A stretch of DNA of 64,000 nt from Cristatella mucedo (Eukaryota; Bryozoa; Phylactolaemata; Cristatellidae): contig WPIO01000049.1 in the NCBI GenBank assembly GCA_009760855.2, positions 1,385,001 through 1,449,000 on the forward strand, read 5' to 3'. The position numbers and the translations under genes were made by a program. The notes beneath the pieces are model-generated. The model did no database searches and was not told where the DNA came from. It saw only the letters and a list, made by a program, of their open reading frames with translations. Of the stretch, positions 11,177 through 23,700 are shown piece by piece (the stretch's first letter is position 1; each line of letters begins with the position of its first letter).

Positions 11177-11420
11177 TATGTAGAATGTCCTTCGAAGTCC
11201 ATATCCTTGATGCTCATCTTGACAAAGTCCAGCGTAACCTAGGAGCGTACTCTGAGAAGCAAATCAAACACTTTTAAAAGGACATGCTGGACTTAAAACG
11301 TCGTTACAAAGAATAACATAACGAGATGATGTGACAGAACCAATTTTGGCGCACTTTTGAGAAATTGATTTTTGGTATGGCCGATGATCGAGATCTAAAT
11401 CCCATTTCTGAACCCTTTTG
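11177..11420 (+). pseudogene. Degenerate transposon-associated ORF
   Basis: Translation from 11188 reads MSFEVHILDAHLDKVQRNLG, AYSEKQIKHF, stop, KDMLDLKRRYKE. The order resembles an uncharacterised invertebrate protein family, often repeat-associated, with a pattern like HxLHSHLDxFxxNLGxxSxEQGERFHQDIxxxxxRYxG. In-frame stops after HF and after RRYKE show it is dead. The family match is from memory and needs a search. Confidence 0.4.
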
Positions 11421-11819
11421 AGTGGTCAGTCTCGAACGACTTCAGACTAAATGCGCGTTGATTTAGATTTATCCGTTATTTATCCGTTCTCTCTGGGCAA
11501 ATATGAACAGCAAGAAGCGATTTTGTTAGTTTTCTGGTCGGAAATGAGTGAAATTCAAGTTTATCACGGTCCTGGCCAGAGGCGTTGCTAGGATTGGAGT
11601 GCCGGGTGGCACAGGGTTCTCGGGGTGGGGCTCCCTATAAAGGGGTCTGGGGGAATCCCCCACCTGGCTGTGGAGGGCCGGCGACATATTTTTCCACCTA
11701 ACCACATGGTCTCCCTCACCTGGTACGATCGCTTGACGCATATCCCTGGTCTCACGACTTGACTTGAGTACATAATAATAATAATAATAATAATAATACA
11801 CTTTCGACGGATAGATTTC

Positions 11820-14120
11820 CGTATTTTCTCAGGCCATTGCCGTCGACTGCTGCGCATCGCCCTCGAATGTACGTTCGCGATTGGTTGAAAGGGTGACTGT
11901 AATACGCTAAAAAATTGAATCTTCTCCCGCCAGCTTTGTTTGTAATTGTAACAGACAATCATAGATTTTGGTAACGTCTCGGGCAATTGCCGTCGATTGC
12001 CATGCATTGCCCAAGGTTGAATGCTCAAAAAAGCAGTATGTTCGCCACAATGAGCGTTATATGCAAAGACAATTACAAATTCAAACAGCCGATTTCCAGC
12101 AAAGTTGAAACAGATTGCGGTAGAGGCCGGGCCATTGCCGTCGATTGCCGTGCACTGCCCTCGATTGTGCCTTTTTCGATTGTATAAAATGTGGCTGCAC
12201 TTTTAAAGCAGTGTAGTTCAATACGCAAGAAAATTTCGAGCTTCTCTCAGCAACTTTCGGTCCATTGTAACTGACCGTTATGGATTGGCGTATTTCCCCA
12301 GACCATTGCCGTGCATTGCCGTCGATTTAACGCGCACAATGAGTAAAGATTATGCGCGCACAGGTACATGTAACGTGGAATGTGGGTCGCAGTTTATTGC
12401 AGTCAATCTTGTCAATTTTCCACGGATTGCTCTATTGGCCCCTACCATTGCTGTGGATCGCCGTGCAATGCTTACAGTTAATGAGCAAACCATCTTGAAA
12501 ATGCTACGGTTTTACTTTGGACGCAGCCGAATGTTATATGTAATGACAATTAGGGCTTCGAGTTGCGAATTTCTCGTCAATTTGCCACGAATTGGGGTAT
12601 GGGCCCGGGCCATTGCCGTCGATTGCCATTCATTACTCGCGATTGTACGTGCGCAATTGGTTGAATGGATGTGATTGCACTTTAAACACAGTTCGCTGTG
12701 ACACGTAAGATATATTTGATCTTGGCCCAGTCAATTTCCAGTGATTTGCGATGGATCATAATGGACTGCAGTATTTGCCCCGTCCATTGCCGTCGATTTG
12801 CATGCATTGCCCAAGATTAAACGGTCAGAGTTGGTTGAAAGGGTTGAAAGAATGTGCGCGCGCAGTTGCTTAAAATAATATGGTTGACTTTAATCAGTGT
12901 GCTTTGCAACATGCATTCAAAATTGGAGCATTGCGAAACCGATTTCAGGGCATTTTGCATCGGATTGCTGAAGATTGCCGCATTGGCACTGGCCATTGCT
13001 GTCAATTGCAGTGCATTGCTGCCGAATGGTGGAGGAAATTGTAGTGAAATTGTGCGATTACATAATAGCCAAAATTAGAGCAACATGCAATCACTATTAG
13101 AGATTAAAGCGTATGTATTGTGGTGTCATTTTGGTGCGGTTGCGTTTGATTGACCACTGGTCCGACAGCTGCAGTCGATTGCAGTGCATTGTTGCAGAAT
13201 AGTCAAGGCAATTACAGTGAAGTTATGTGAGTAGACAATAACCGAAGGGTAGAGCAGCGTGCAATCATAATTAGAGCTTCTAGTGTTCTCGTTCAGGTCG
13301 CTTTTTGGCGGATTGCAGCGGATTTCGGCGAATGGAGGTGGATTGTGGTATGGGACCGGGTGGTTGCAGTCGATTGCAATTAATTGCAAGAGAACGCGTG
13401 TGCACAATGGAGTGAAATTCCGTGGGTGCACTTTAAACTGAGTCTAGTCCTATAAGCAATATCAGTTAGGGCTTCGCGATGGCGATTTGAGGATGGTGTG
13501 CAGTGGAGTAGAGCGGATTGCGCTAGTTTTCCTGGTCATTTGAGACGATTGTCGCCCGTTGCCACAGTGCTAGGATGCACTTTTTTTTTATTTTACGAAG
13601 TTGTGCATATAGCACGGTGCAATTTAATGTGCAATAAAAACTGGAGCTCGGCGCAACGTATTTCGATTTCTTATGCGTTGGATTCGGTGGACTGAAGTAG
13701 ATTGCGGTGTTGGCCCGGGCTACTGTGGTCGATTGCAGCACATTGCATGAGAATGGCCGTGCCAATGCAAGTGAAATCTTGAATGTGCAATTGTCGCAGA
13801 GTTTTCTGTCAAAGGCAATTAAAAACGAAGCTTTTTGAACAAGATTTCTTTCGTTGCTCGGTGGAATGCAGCGGATTGCGGTGGGGATTGCGGTATTGGC
13901 CTGGGTCGCTGCGATGTTATTTCAGCGGACTTTGTGAGAACGCGCGATGAGCGGAATCGCGCGAAATTCTCTAGGTACATTTTACGCGTAGCGTAAATTG
14001 ATATTCCAAACTTCTGAAGCTGTGCGAAGATTATTTGCGGGGGCTTTGGCGGGAACTAGAATGGATTGTGGTACAGGCGTTGGAATCGCCGCAGCAAGCG
14101 GTGGGGATTGCCGTGAAGAC
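11820..14120. repeat. Diverged satellite-like array, about 14 monomers of 142-209 bp
   Basis: A core of CCATTGCCGTCGATTGCC type recurs near 11834, 11984, 12132, 12303, 12445, 12610, 12784, 12993, 13166, 13361, 13535, 13720, 13903 and 14082. Between cores the order is kept: an ATTGGTTGAAAG-like segment, a TGCACTTTAAA-like segment, AATACGCAAG-like, GAGCTTCTC-like, then a GGATTGC-rich end. Cores in the left half read CCGTCGATTGCC; those in the right half drift to GCAGTCGATTGCAG. No long open frame runs through it. A related monomer lies at about 35.0 kb in an FMR1 intron. Confidence 0.8.
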
Positions 14121-14172
14121 TCATCTGCCGCTTTACAAAAGAGACTTTTAAATCAGCTGTTATTTTTAATCT
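14105..14172 (+). mobile_element. SINE-B 3' end fragment
   Basis: GCCGTGAAG, CTTTACAAAAGAGACT and TAAATCAGCTGTTATTTTTA match the 3' end of the SINE-B copies at 28.3 and 49.1 kb. Confidence 0.6.
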
Positions 14173-15463
14173 GATAGTTAGTCTGGAGCCGCATAATGAA
14201 GGGACCTGATAGTGAGTGACAGAACCCTGAAGTCTCAGCGATGCTTGGTTGTGGAACGCACCTCAATAATGAGCTATAAGCTCGACAGCTGAGCCGCGAT
14301 TGAGAGCCGTATGCTTTGCCGATGAGTTGTGACGCTTTCAAGATGGCCGCGACAAGCTGAGGCATTATGTACGATGGTGATTTTGTTACTTGTGACCTGG
14401 CTACTATATAAGACTTGTGTCTGACTGCAGTTGCGGCCTTGGAGCAACGGTCTGCCGGTCTGTCGAGTGTAGCGCTGAGAGTGAGCTGCGGTGCTAGCGA
14501 GTCAGCATGACGTCACCCGGGTGCATTGTGGGGGTTCGGGCGCGAGATAGCGGCGCGACGGAGAACGGAGCCCCCACAAGCGAGTTGTGGTACTGGTAGC
14601 GACGGCTGCATTGTACGATATGCATGCTACAGAAGCGATCAAGCGTTCATACGGACGTAGCGGTTGTAGCCGTCAAGTAAACAGCTCCGGAGCACCATTA
14701 GATAAGAGAGTAAGAGGAAAGGGAGAGAGACAGATAGTGAACAGCGTGCGTACAGGCCGACGCGCAGGCAGAAAGTTTGAGACCACACAGCTGACCCCTT
14801 GCAATTAAAACCAGCTTAGTCAGTCGATACTGTCCAACTGCAGCGCCTAATGAGGCAGTACTCAGCGCGCCCGTTGGGCGGGCGGAGTAGTGTGGGTCCG
14901 GCTGGGGCGGAATGGCATTGCGGGTGTGACCACGCCCACAGTTTCAGCCCTAGAATGCAAGATATTGTTGTGCTTTTACTAATACGGTGTTATTGCTAGC
15001 GCTGCGTGAGGAATATTGAATTTTGTATTTAGTCTTCGGAATATTGCTCGCTTCAGGTCTTTTCACATTGCACGCGTTGTGCTTCCACACGATCTAGCGA
15101 GGGTTGCTCAGTCACAACTGGGAGCCAGTGCATGTCGGCGAGTCGATTTCTGTCAAGAGTTAACGCGTCTGCATGCGAGTTAAGAATGCACGTGTGCAAT
15201 TTATATTAACAGTTCATATAAATGTTAATATAATATAAAATGCTATAAAATATATTCACTCCTAATTTACATTTTATATATTTATATTAACATTTTATAT
15301 GAGTTACTGAAACTCGTTTGCTGTCTATCTAGACGAACGCATGCACTCACGAAACACATACAAACGGCGCCGGATTCGCTCGTGGCCCCCGGCTGACTCC
15401 AGCGGAACCGGAAGCTGACGTACTGCCTCACCGGGAGGCCACGCCCAGCTCTCGGCGACCGGC
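14173..15463. other. GATB upstream region, no gene recognised
   Basis: Contains an AT-rich tract at 15205-15300, then a CpG-rich stretch from about 15360. CGGAACCGGAAGCTGACG near 15402 is an ETS-like site. The promoter of GATB probably lies in the last few hundred bases. Confidence 0.4.
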
Positions 15464-15549
15464 ATGGCGGCCGCCGCGTCTTTCTGTTGTGCATGCCGGC
15501 GTCGGGCTGCGAGCACAGCTCTGTACGCGCACGCCGCCACCCTTCGTAG
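15464..15549 (+). CDS. GATB: GATB exon 1, mitochondrial presequence (tentative)
   Basis: The next exon has no in-frame ATG after the stop at 15774-15776, so the start must lie upstream. ATG at 15464 sits in good context (CGGCATGG) and encodes [17 protein letters not shown] and following residues, typical of mitochondrial import. Two donors fit: AG|GTCCGT ending at 15549 (phase 2, joining to 15827) or C|GTAGGT ending at 15545 (phase 1, joining to 15805). I cannot choose between them. Confidence 0.5.
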
Positions 15550-17683
15550 GTCCGTGCTGCGCGGGGCAGTCTGAAGTCCGTGTTTCGCCGACGGCTTGCG
15601 TCGCCCGCTCGCTTTTTGTCTGCGCGGCCGACGCGCTCGCGAGGAAAGCCCTGGCTAGGCGCCGGTGGATGGCTGGCTAGCCGGCCCGCGCTCGTTCCAC
15701 GCGCCACGTCTTCTGCGTCGTATTTCCATCTACTTTCCGCCCCCTCCTCCTCCTGTGGACCGCCTTCTTTTCATAGCCCTGGCTTTCCGGGCTCGTCGTT
15801 GGAGAGCAGCAGCAGCAGCCGCCTAGCACGATCGCTGTCTCGACGGGCCAGACACCCCCACCACCACCACCACCACCACCACCACCCCCCCCCCGTGCGA
15901 GCGCGTCGGCGATCTCTGGCGGCGGCCGCGTATTTGGAGCCGCTCCACTCATCGGCAGGCAATCGACGTGGCGCGGCGTCGTTGGTCTGGAGATTCACGC
16001 CCAGGTCTCCTCCAAGAGCAAGCTGTTCTCCGGGTCCTCAACCGCCTACGGAGCGCCCGCGAACTCGCAGGTGTCGTTGTTCGATGCCGCTCTCCCCGGG
16101 ACGCTGCCGGTAAGGCGACTGCTCGTTGGGCGACGCTTGCAGACTCTCGCAGCAGCGACGACACTGTATCGCTTCGCAGCGGTGGCGATGGCTGAGCACG
16201 CTTTTAGTTGGTAAAGCGTTCTAAAACGTTGAATAGCTGGCAGCGGTGGCTGGATGGGCACCTGAAACATTCTCCCGCGATCTCTCTTTGCTGTGGAATG
16301 ATAGTTATAATCATCGTAATATATTTTTAAAGCGCCCCCGTAGAGCTAAGACGACTCTTCTTGGTTCTTTGTGCATGCTGCAAAGGAAAATATAATATAT
16401 AAAAATATAATTCATTTATATAGCGCCCCAAGAGAACTTAATCTCTATTCAGGCGCTTCACATATGCCTCGGGGACTCAAGCCTGCGACCTCAGACAGAC
16501 CTTGGTCCCCGGGGCGAGCACCTTAACCGCTGGACCAAACCAGCTCGGCAGCAGCATGTCAGCACGCGGTTAGTGATGACATGACAGTTTCAGCACGAAT
16601 AAGCAGACAGTTCACACGGACCGAGGGACGACATGCTGTGTGTGAGTGACAGTGGCGTTTTACCTCATTTCCTGAATGTTATTTCCGCGTATGTGTGTCG
16701 TCGTTATTCGGGAGTGAGTTTCAGGCTTTGGGAGCATACAAACTTAAGGCAGCAGGCACGGTGTCCACAGGATTGGAGGTTGGTTTGAGGCAAGATCGTG
16801 ACGAAGTCGGAGGAGGTAACTGGTGGCACGACACCTGATGCCTGATTGGGAAGTGGTTTGGATAGGTAGATGGGCTGGAGCAAGACAGTGAGGGGACGTG
16901 AAAGTTGGTGACAAAACCTTCGGCGTGTCACGTGACTGGGAGCCAGTGCAGTGAGTCGGCAAATAGTGCTGTAATGTAGCTGTAGCTGCTGCTGCTACGC
17001 TCACGGCAGGTAAGCCTGGCAGCTGCTGAATTTTGCTATCTAGTGTTAGCGCCTGACTGAATAGGCCAGAAAACCTGCAAGCAGTGGAAAGTGCCGAAGT
17101 GGAGACAATGTGTAGCGGCGGTGAATAGTAGGCAAGCTCAGATAAGGTTTCCCTGTCTAAGCAGTCCCGAAATTTCGCAATCTAACGTTGCTGACTTGCC
17201 TGGCTGGCAACTGTGGACCTGCCGCTGTCGTCAAAGTGAAAGGTCCTTTTAGAAAAAAAAGGGACCCTGGAGGCGGCGATTGTTGTGCTTATTATTTAAG
17301 TCAAATTCCCAAATTCCGTGCATTCTTGCTACAGATGCTGCTCTGCTGGCAGAAGCCGTTTTGAGCGCTAAGTTGTCCAGTGTCCAGTCGGTGCCCGGCC
17401 ATTCGATGTAGACCTCGCTCTCGCACGCTCGACCTGCTAGCGATGCTCCGAGTAACGAGAGAGGCTCGAGCTGACTGGCGGGCACTTGGCGGGCAGCTGG
17501 TGGGGACAAAGTGCAGAGCCGAACTGTGTTGACCTCTGGCTCCCAGAGCCAGAGGGGCTTCTTTCGGGTCGCTGGGGTGACGAGAAGTTGAGCCATCGAA
17601 TGGGCGCGTCATCTGTCGACCAGCCGCCGCCGCCCTTCTTCCTCTCCTACTCTCTCTCTCCCCCCCCCCCCTTGCCTCGCGCG

Positions 17684-17714
<31 letters not shown>

Positions 17715-20700
17715 CCCCTCCTCCTTTTTCTTATCGTCGAAGGCTGGGCAGAGCCATTTCAAAAAAGTTAGTCGTGGTCAGCTCTTGAGTGTAATAACTG
17801 GCCTTTGTCTCTTGGTTCGTTCTCGTCGTGGCTGATGGAGGCACCGGCGGCGGCTTTCCCTCCTAGACTTGCTCCACGGCATTCATCCGCCATGGGACAG
17901 ACTCTGGGGGCGGACTACGCATGCAAACCTGTCTTTCCTCTTTCTGCTGTTGCTGCTACTGCTGCTACTTCTCGTGCGTGCGAGCCGCCCTTCGTCAGAT
18001 TTTCAGCTCGCTCGACTGCGCACTTTGCACACCCCCCCCCCCGGCGAGACTGTCCCTCTTAGCCTCGTCGTCTTTGCCGTCAGGTGCTCAACCGTCGCTG
18101 CGTCGAGGCGGCCGTCGCGACAGCGCTGGCGCTGCACTGCCAGCTCAACCCGACGTCGCTGTTCGACCGGAAGCACTACTTCTACGCTGACATGCCGGCC
18201 GGCTACCAGATAACGCAGCACCGCTCACCGATCGCCAGCGGCGGGCGCCTCGAGTATGTCGACTACGTGTTCGGGCGCGATTCGGCTGCAAAGGTGAAGG
18301 CTGCGCGCATCACGCAGGTCCAGATCGAGCAGGACAGTGGCAAGAGCTTGTACGACGCGTCGTCTGCGCAGAGTCTCATCGACTTGAACCGGGCAGGTAG
18401 GCGCAAGGTGGCGGCACAGCTCGCTTGAGAGCTGTGCCGCTGCGGCCGGCGATCGACTGGCAATCGATCGAGCGCATCACGATCGCCCGTCGCGATCGGT
18501 TTGCCTGGGGGGGCAGCGTGTCACGTGGCAGGCGCATCCTCCGATCGATGGCTTTCGTGACTAGTCACGTGGCATGCGCATCGTGCGTGTGTGCGTGCGT
18601 GTGTGCGCGCGCGCACTCGTTTGCTCGTGAATGCGCGTGCACATCCACTTGTGTGCGCTCGCGAAGACGCACGTACGTGCACACATTGAAGTAGATAGGT
18701 ACACACTCACGCCCACTTGCATCTAAGAAGGTATTTCTGCCTGTCACTTCGTTAATCTGTAAGAGCTAAGCCGGAGTTACGCAGGAGAGCTCTTGCATAG
18801 ATAGGCACTCTCACTCGCAGGTCTAGCAAGCAGCTACTGGCTCTCACGCAGCCTCAATCTCGCGCTTCGCCTCGCTTCCAGGCATCGGCCTCATGGAGAT
18901 CGTCACCGAGCCGGACTTCTGTAGCGGCGACGAAGCTGCTGCGTTCGTGCGCGAGCTGCATTCCGTGCTCAAGTGCATTGGCTCGTGCGACGGCAGAATG
19001 GAAGGTGGGCCGCTCTGCGTGCAGTTGGCGTGCAGGGGCGAGAGGCAAGCGTGCGTCCTCAAGCGCAAGGCTGCCGCCGCCGGAAGAGTTGCCGGGCGCT
19101 GCAGTATGTCGGACTTCTGGAGCACGTCGCCGGGCGTGATCGCTGGGCAGGATCTCGTGAGGGCAAGCCCCTGCAGGCCCCTGCAGACCGGCGCTTGGGT
19201 CAGTCGAGCCTTTTTCGAGCTAGCTACGTGCTGTGCCCGTAGAGATGACTCTGTCGAAAACGGTGTCCCGTGCTCTTGATTGGCCCGCGGACAAGATGCT
19301 CTCCATTAGCCGCCGAAAGTTTTGGCCTCGAGCCGTGCGGAATATGCAAAGCAACACGGTGGAAATTGAGTTCTCCTGAGGCGCTAGACAAATGAATCGC
19401 GGTCTTCTGTACTCCCCTTGCCTCCCCTTTCCCTGGATGGCACCTCGCCCGTGTCCTCGTGTCACCTTGCTTTGGGGTCGCTCGAAGCCGCTGCAGCGAG
19501 GCGGGCAGCGCCGACCGACGGCTACCGGTCACTTGCCGGCGAGCCAATCGAGTGGCGCTGTCACATGGCGGCCGGCGGTCGCTCTCTGCCTCTGGCCTCG
19601 GGAGTTGCGAGGGCGCCAAAAGGCCAGCTTCGCTCGCTTCCGTTCGCAGAGGGAGCACTGAGAGTCGACGCAAACATATCCGTTCACCGCCACGACGAGC
19701 CACTCGGAACGCGCGTCGAAGTGAAGAATCTCAACAGCTTTAAACACGTAGCGGCAGCCATCGGTAGCTCCAGCTGACCGCCTGCCCGCCCGTCCGCCTC
19801 CTCAATATCGCGGCACTTTGAGGTGTGTCTGCTGCTTGTTGCCTGTCCGTCGCCGCCGCCCATCCGTTGCCCCGTGCTTTGTAGATCACGAGATCGAGCG
19901 GCAGACTCGGGTCCTGGCATCGGGTCGCGCCGTCGTCAACGAGACGAGATCGTACGATGCGGAAAAGAGGTACTCACAGCTGGTCCGCCGGCCACCGGTG
20001 CGCTTGCCACTCGGTCACCGTCTCGATCCCCGAGGAGTCTTGGTCCTCAGTTCCGGTCTCTGACCTGGCCGTCGCCCCAATCTTGTCTGGCTTGTTTTTT
20101 GCTTGCTCTTTCGTCGATCCCTCCTTCTGTTCTCACTTTCTTCCATTAGTCTCTCTCTTGCTCCCTGTCTCTCTCACTCTTTAACTCTTTTTCCTTGTCT
20201 TTTTTCACACTCTCTCTCTCTCTCTCTCTTCCTCCCTCTCTCTCGCCTCTCTCTCTCCCGTCCGTCTCTCCGTTACATGTGCTCTGCTTTTTGTCGGGGT
20301 GCATCTGCCGCCCTGATGTGCTTGTGACTCGCGCAATCTTGCGTCACGTGGAGGGCCACGATCGCCATGCGTGACAAGGAGAAGCTGCAGGACTACCGCA
20401 TCATGCCAGAGCCCAACCTGCCGCCACTCCGACTTCGAATCCTGCATTCCTCGACGGGTCATTGCCTCCAAGCCGCGACCCGAAGCCACGCAGCAGCCGG
20501 CGGCGGCGCTGAGCTGGACGTGGCGCCGATCCGGGCAGCGCTGCCGGAGCTGCCTGACTCCGCTCGCCGGCGCCTCGTCTCCGACTATCGGCTCGCGCTC
20601 GAGCGAGCCGTTCTCCTGATGGTGATCTACCGCCGCTGCCGCTGCTGCGGTGTCGTCTTCTCCTCGTGCCCTCCTGAGCATAGGCAGACTCGCAGGCAGG

Positions 20701-23700
20701 CTGGCGCCGAGTCGGCCATCGCGCGGTCGGCCCGCTCATCTCGAGCGCCGCGTTAAAGCAGCTGCTGCTGCTGCAGCGGCCCGCAGAGCGGTGGCTTAAG
20801 CGGCCGTCCTTTCTCGCAGAGCTACGACGGATTCCTGCAGCTTTTCCTCGACGTCTGCCGTCGAGCTCCAGCGGCCGAGCCTGCTCGCATCTGCTCGTTC
20901 CTGGTGAGGCAGGTGCTGACGTTCCTCAATGAGAACGGCCTGTCGGCTGCCAGCAGGTAACCTGCCCCGCAGTGCTGCTGCTCCCTCTCGCGCGCGTCCC
21001 GTCAGCCACGTGGCCACGCTCGCTCCCAATCACTGGCGACTCTGTGGCATGCGCGCTCGCATAGGCTGAGGTAGCAACGCTGCGACTCGGATCGCGTGGC
21101 TCTCTCTCTCACCGTAGTCGACCGTTATCTTTACCAACACTTGGCCGAAGTGTGCCGTGCATGCGCCGATAGTGTGCGGCACGTGCGCTGATAGTACAGT
21201 CTGTGTGTCTGCCCAGCCTCCAGCCGCTCCTGCCGAGCCGCATAAAACTGAGGCTCTTCCCTTCCCCTCCCAGGGAACGTCTTAGTTTGATAAATGTGGC
21301 CTACTGGATTGACCGGCAGCCGTTTACATATTTTATCATCTGAAATGTCCTCACCGGACTGGCAGCGTGTACTCAATCAGGTGCCGCCACCAGAGGGAAG
21401 GTGTTGGTTTCGCAAATGGGCACTCGATCGATCGATCGATGGACTCGAGTTCACCGGGTCATGCATAGAAAAGAGGGGAGGTCTGTCTGTGAACCAGGCC
21501 CCTTGCCCGAACCCTTGTCTCTTCTGTTTGGTCCCAGTGGGTGGCACTGCTTGGGCTTGCTTGACCCGTGCTAGTGCATTGTATTCTGGGAGCGCTTACT
21601 GGCACGCTACGGAAGAAGGAGGGGATCTGCGCTGCGGCATCCCTTCTCAAACCTCTCGAGGTGCGCGCCCTCTGAAGAGAGGCACCGGTCACTTTCGCTG
21701 GTTGATTCGGCAGAAAGGTCAGTGTTCAACAGTCCACTGATGTGGTTTAGCCCCCTTCGTCCCCTCCCCCTTTGTACATTTTCCGATTGTGCACCCCCCC
21801 CCCCCCCTCCCCCCCCCCCCCCCCCCCCCCCCCCGCAGAGTCAGAGTCACGTCATTCCTCCCCCCCCAGAGTCACGTCATTTTGTAAGGCTCTTGGAGCC
21901 ACTCTGCACAAGTGATGTCTGCTCGATAGGACTTTCTCTGCACAGTGGCACTTTGCACTCACACACACTGGCCGATTGACTGGGAGATCGCTGTGACTGA
22001 GGAGCCGGTGCATTTTTTTTTTTTAATTGTCGGTTCGGCAGTCCAACGTTGGCCAAACAGGTGGCATCCTTGTGCGAGGGCATTGAGCGTGACTTTGTTT
22101 CATTGGCAACAGCTAAGAAGGTATGTGTGTATAATAGAATGCACTGCTGCGCTCAGTGTAAGTGTATATGTGGTAGTTTTGGCGTGAAGCTTCTCATTTC
22201 ACACAAGCACATGCGCGTGCGGCCAACGGTGAAGCCAGTTGCACATCGAATGCCTGCGCTTGCAACTTGGCAAAATGTCCTCTCATTCGTTATGTTTCCT
22301 AGTTCGAATGATTATTTTTTTAAATGAGCTGCTGCGATCGGCAAGGAGCGTGAGTGGTGTGTTTTCTGGATTGATTGTGCTCGAAGTGATGGTGCCTTTG
22401 GCACTCGACTGTGAGAGCTGTGAGGCTTCCACGTGTCACTCTTGCGTTAATGTAAATGGTCGGTTGATCGAGCAGCCTCGTTTACAGAGTGGCCATCACC
22501 CGCTTGCACTGGGCAATAAACGATTGCCTGCTAAAGAGCAAGCTTCGGTCGCGAAGAGCGAACGCCTCACCCCTGGGCCCAAGTCCCTGGAGTCCCGGGC
22601 CTCCTGGACTGGGGCTGAGTTGTTGGCGTCGAGCATAGTGCCGAATCAACCTCTCATCCATGATGTAGTTGTACAGTGTTGCCTATAGTGACGATAGGAT
22701 TGGTGAATCGCTTGGTTCACGAGTATGTAGTCTGTAATATGTAGTATGTAGTCTGCAATATGTACTTGACTTCCGTCGAGGGGCAAAAGCTGAGATATGA
22801 ACGCTGTTTTAGTCATCCTCGAAGCATGCGTGCACTCTAGTGTCTAGTAGATCGGCTTTCCGCTTTGCCGAATCGTCTATACTAATAAATTATTTTGTTA
22901 TTATATTACACTTTTTTCTAGCCAAGCCATGTGCCAGCGCGCTGCACTCTGTGCGCCGTGCTCAATGCCCTGCACTCTGTGGCCGCCGCTTCACTCGTGC
23001 GTGCTTCTGGCAGATATTGGACGTGTGGCACCAGGGCGCCGATGAGGAGCGCAGCGCATCGATGCACGACATCGTGCTGCAGAAGGGCTGGCAGAAGATC
23101 ACCGATGTCGGCCAGGTGCGCCGCCTCGTCGCCGACTTCGTCGCCAGCAATAGGAAGCTGGTAATAGTGTGCACCGCACAGAGGGCACAGCGGCTAGGCA
23201 GCTGCTCCCTCTGCCGGCCGCCACTCGAGCCTCGAGAGCGCCCTGTGTCGGCGTGCTTGCATGCGTGCACGAGCCACGTGCTCTTGGCGTGCCTGGCTTT
23301 GGCGATTGCCAGTCGAGAATGGCCGAGCGATGGAACCGCCGATCGGCCGGGCCCCGATCAGCCACATGCTCTTGACAGCCAGTCTCACTCTCTGTGAGTT
23401 AGCTTGCTGCCAACACTGGTGTTCGGTAGAAGCGCCAATGCTGGAACATGCTGCTGGGAAAAGTGCTCGAAAATCCCCTGCCTTTGTGTAATGGCGGCGT
23501 AGCTAACCGAATAAGGGGGTGGAAACTTCGAAATGTCTACCGGGTCATGGTGTCGGTTCTCGTCATCGCAGTGCTGCAACCACCCATCATACTCGGCAGC
23601 GACTGCATGTAGTCTGCATCCAATGCTGTGCTGCCAGCGTCGCGCCGGCAGCCTTCGATGCAGCTTGAGGCAGTACCCGTGGCCGAGCAGTGGCTGACAA

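Larger units (their letters stand above)
16110..18083 (+). other. GATB intron 2
   Basis: About 2 kb holding a SINE-A copy, a LINE-A relic and a pyrimidine-rich stretch at 17640-17720. No extra exon was recognised. Confidence 0.7.
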
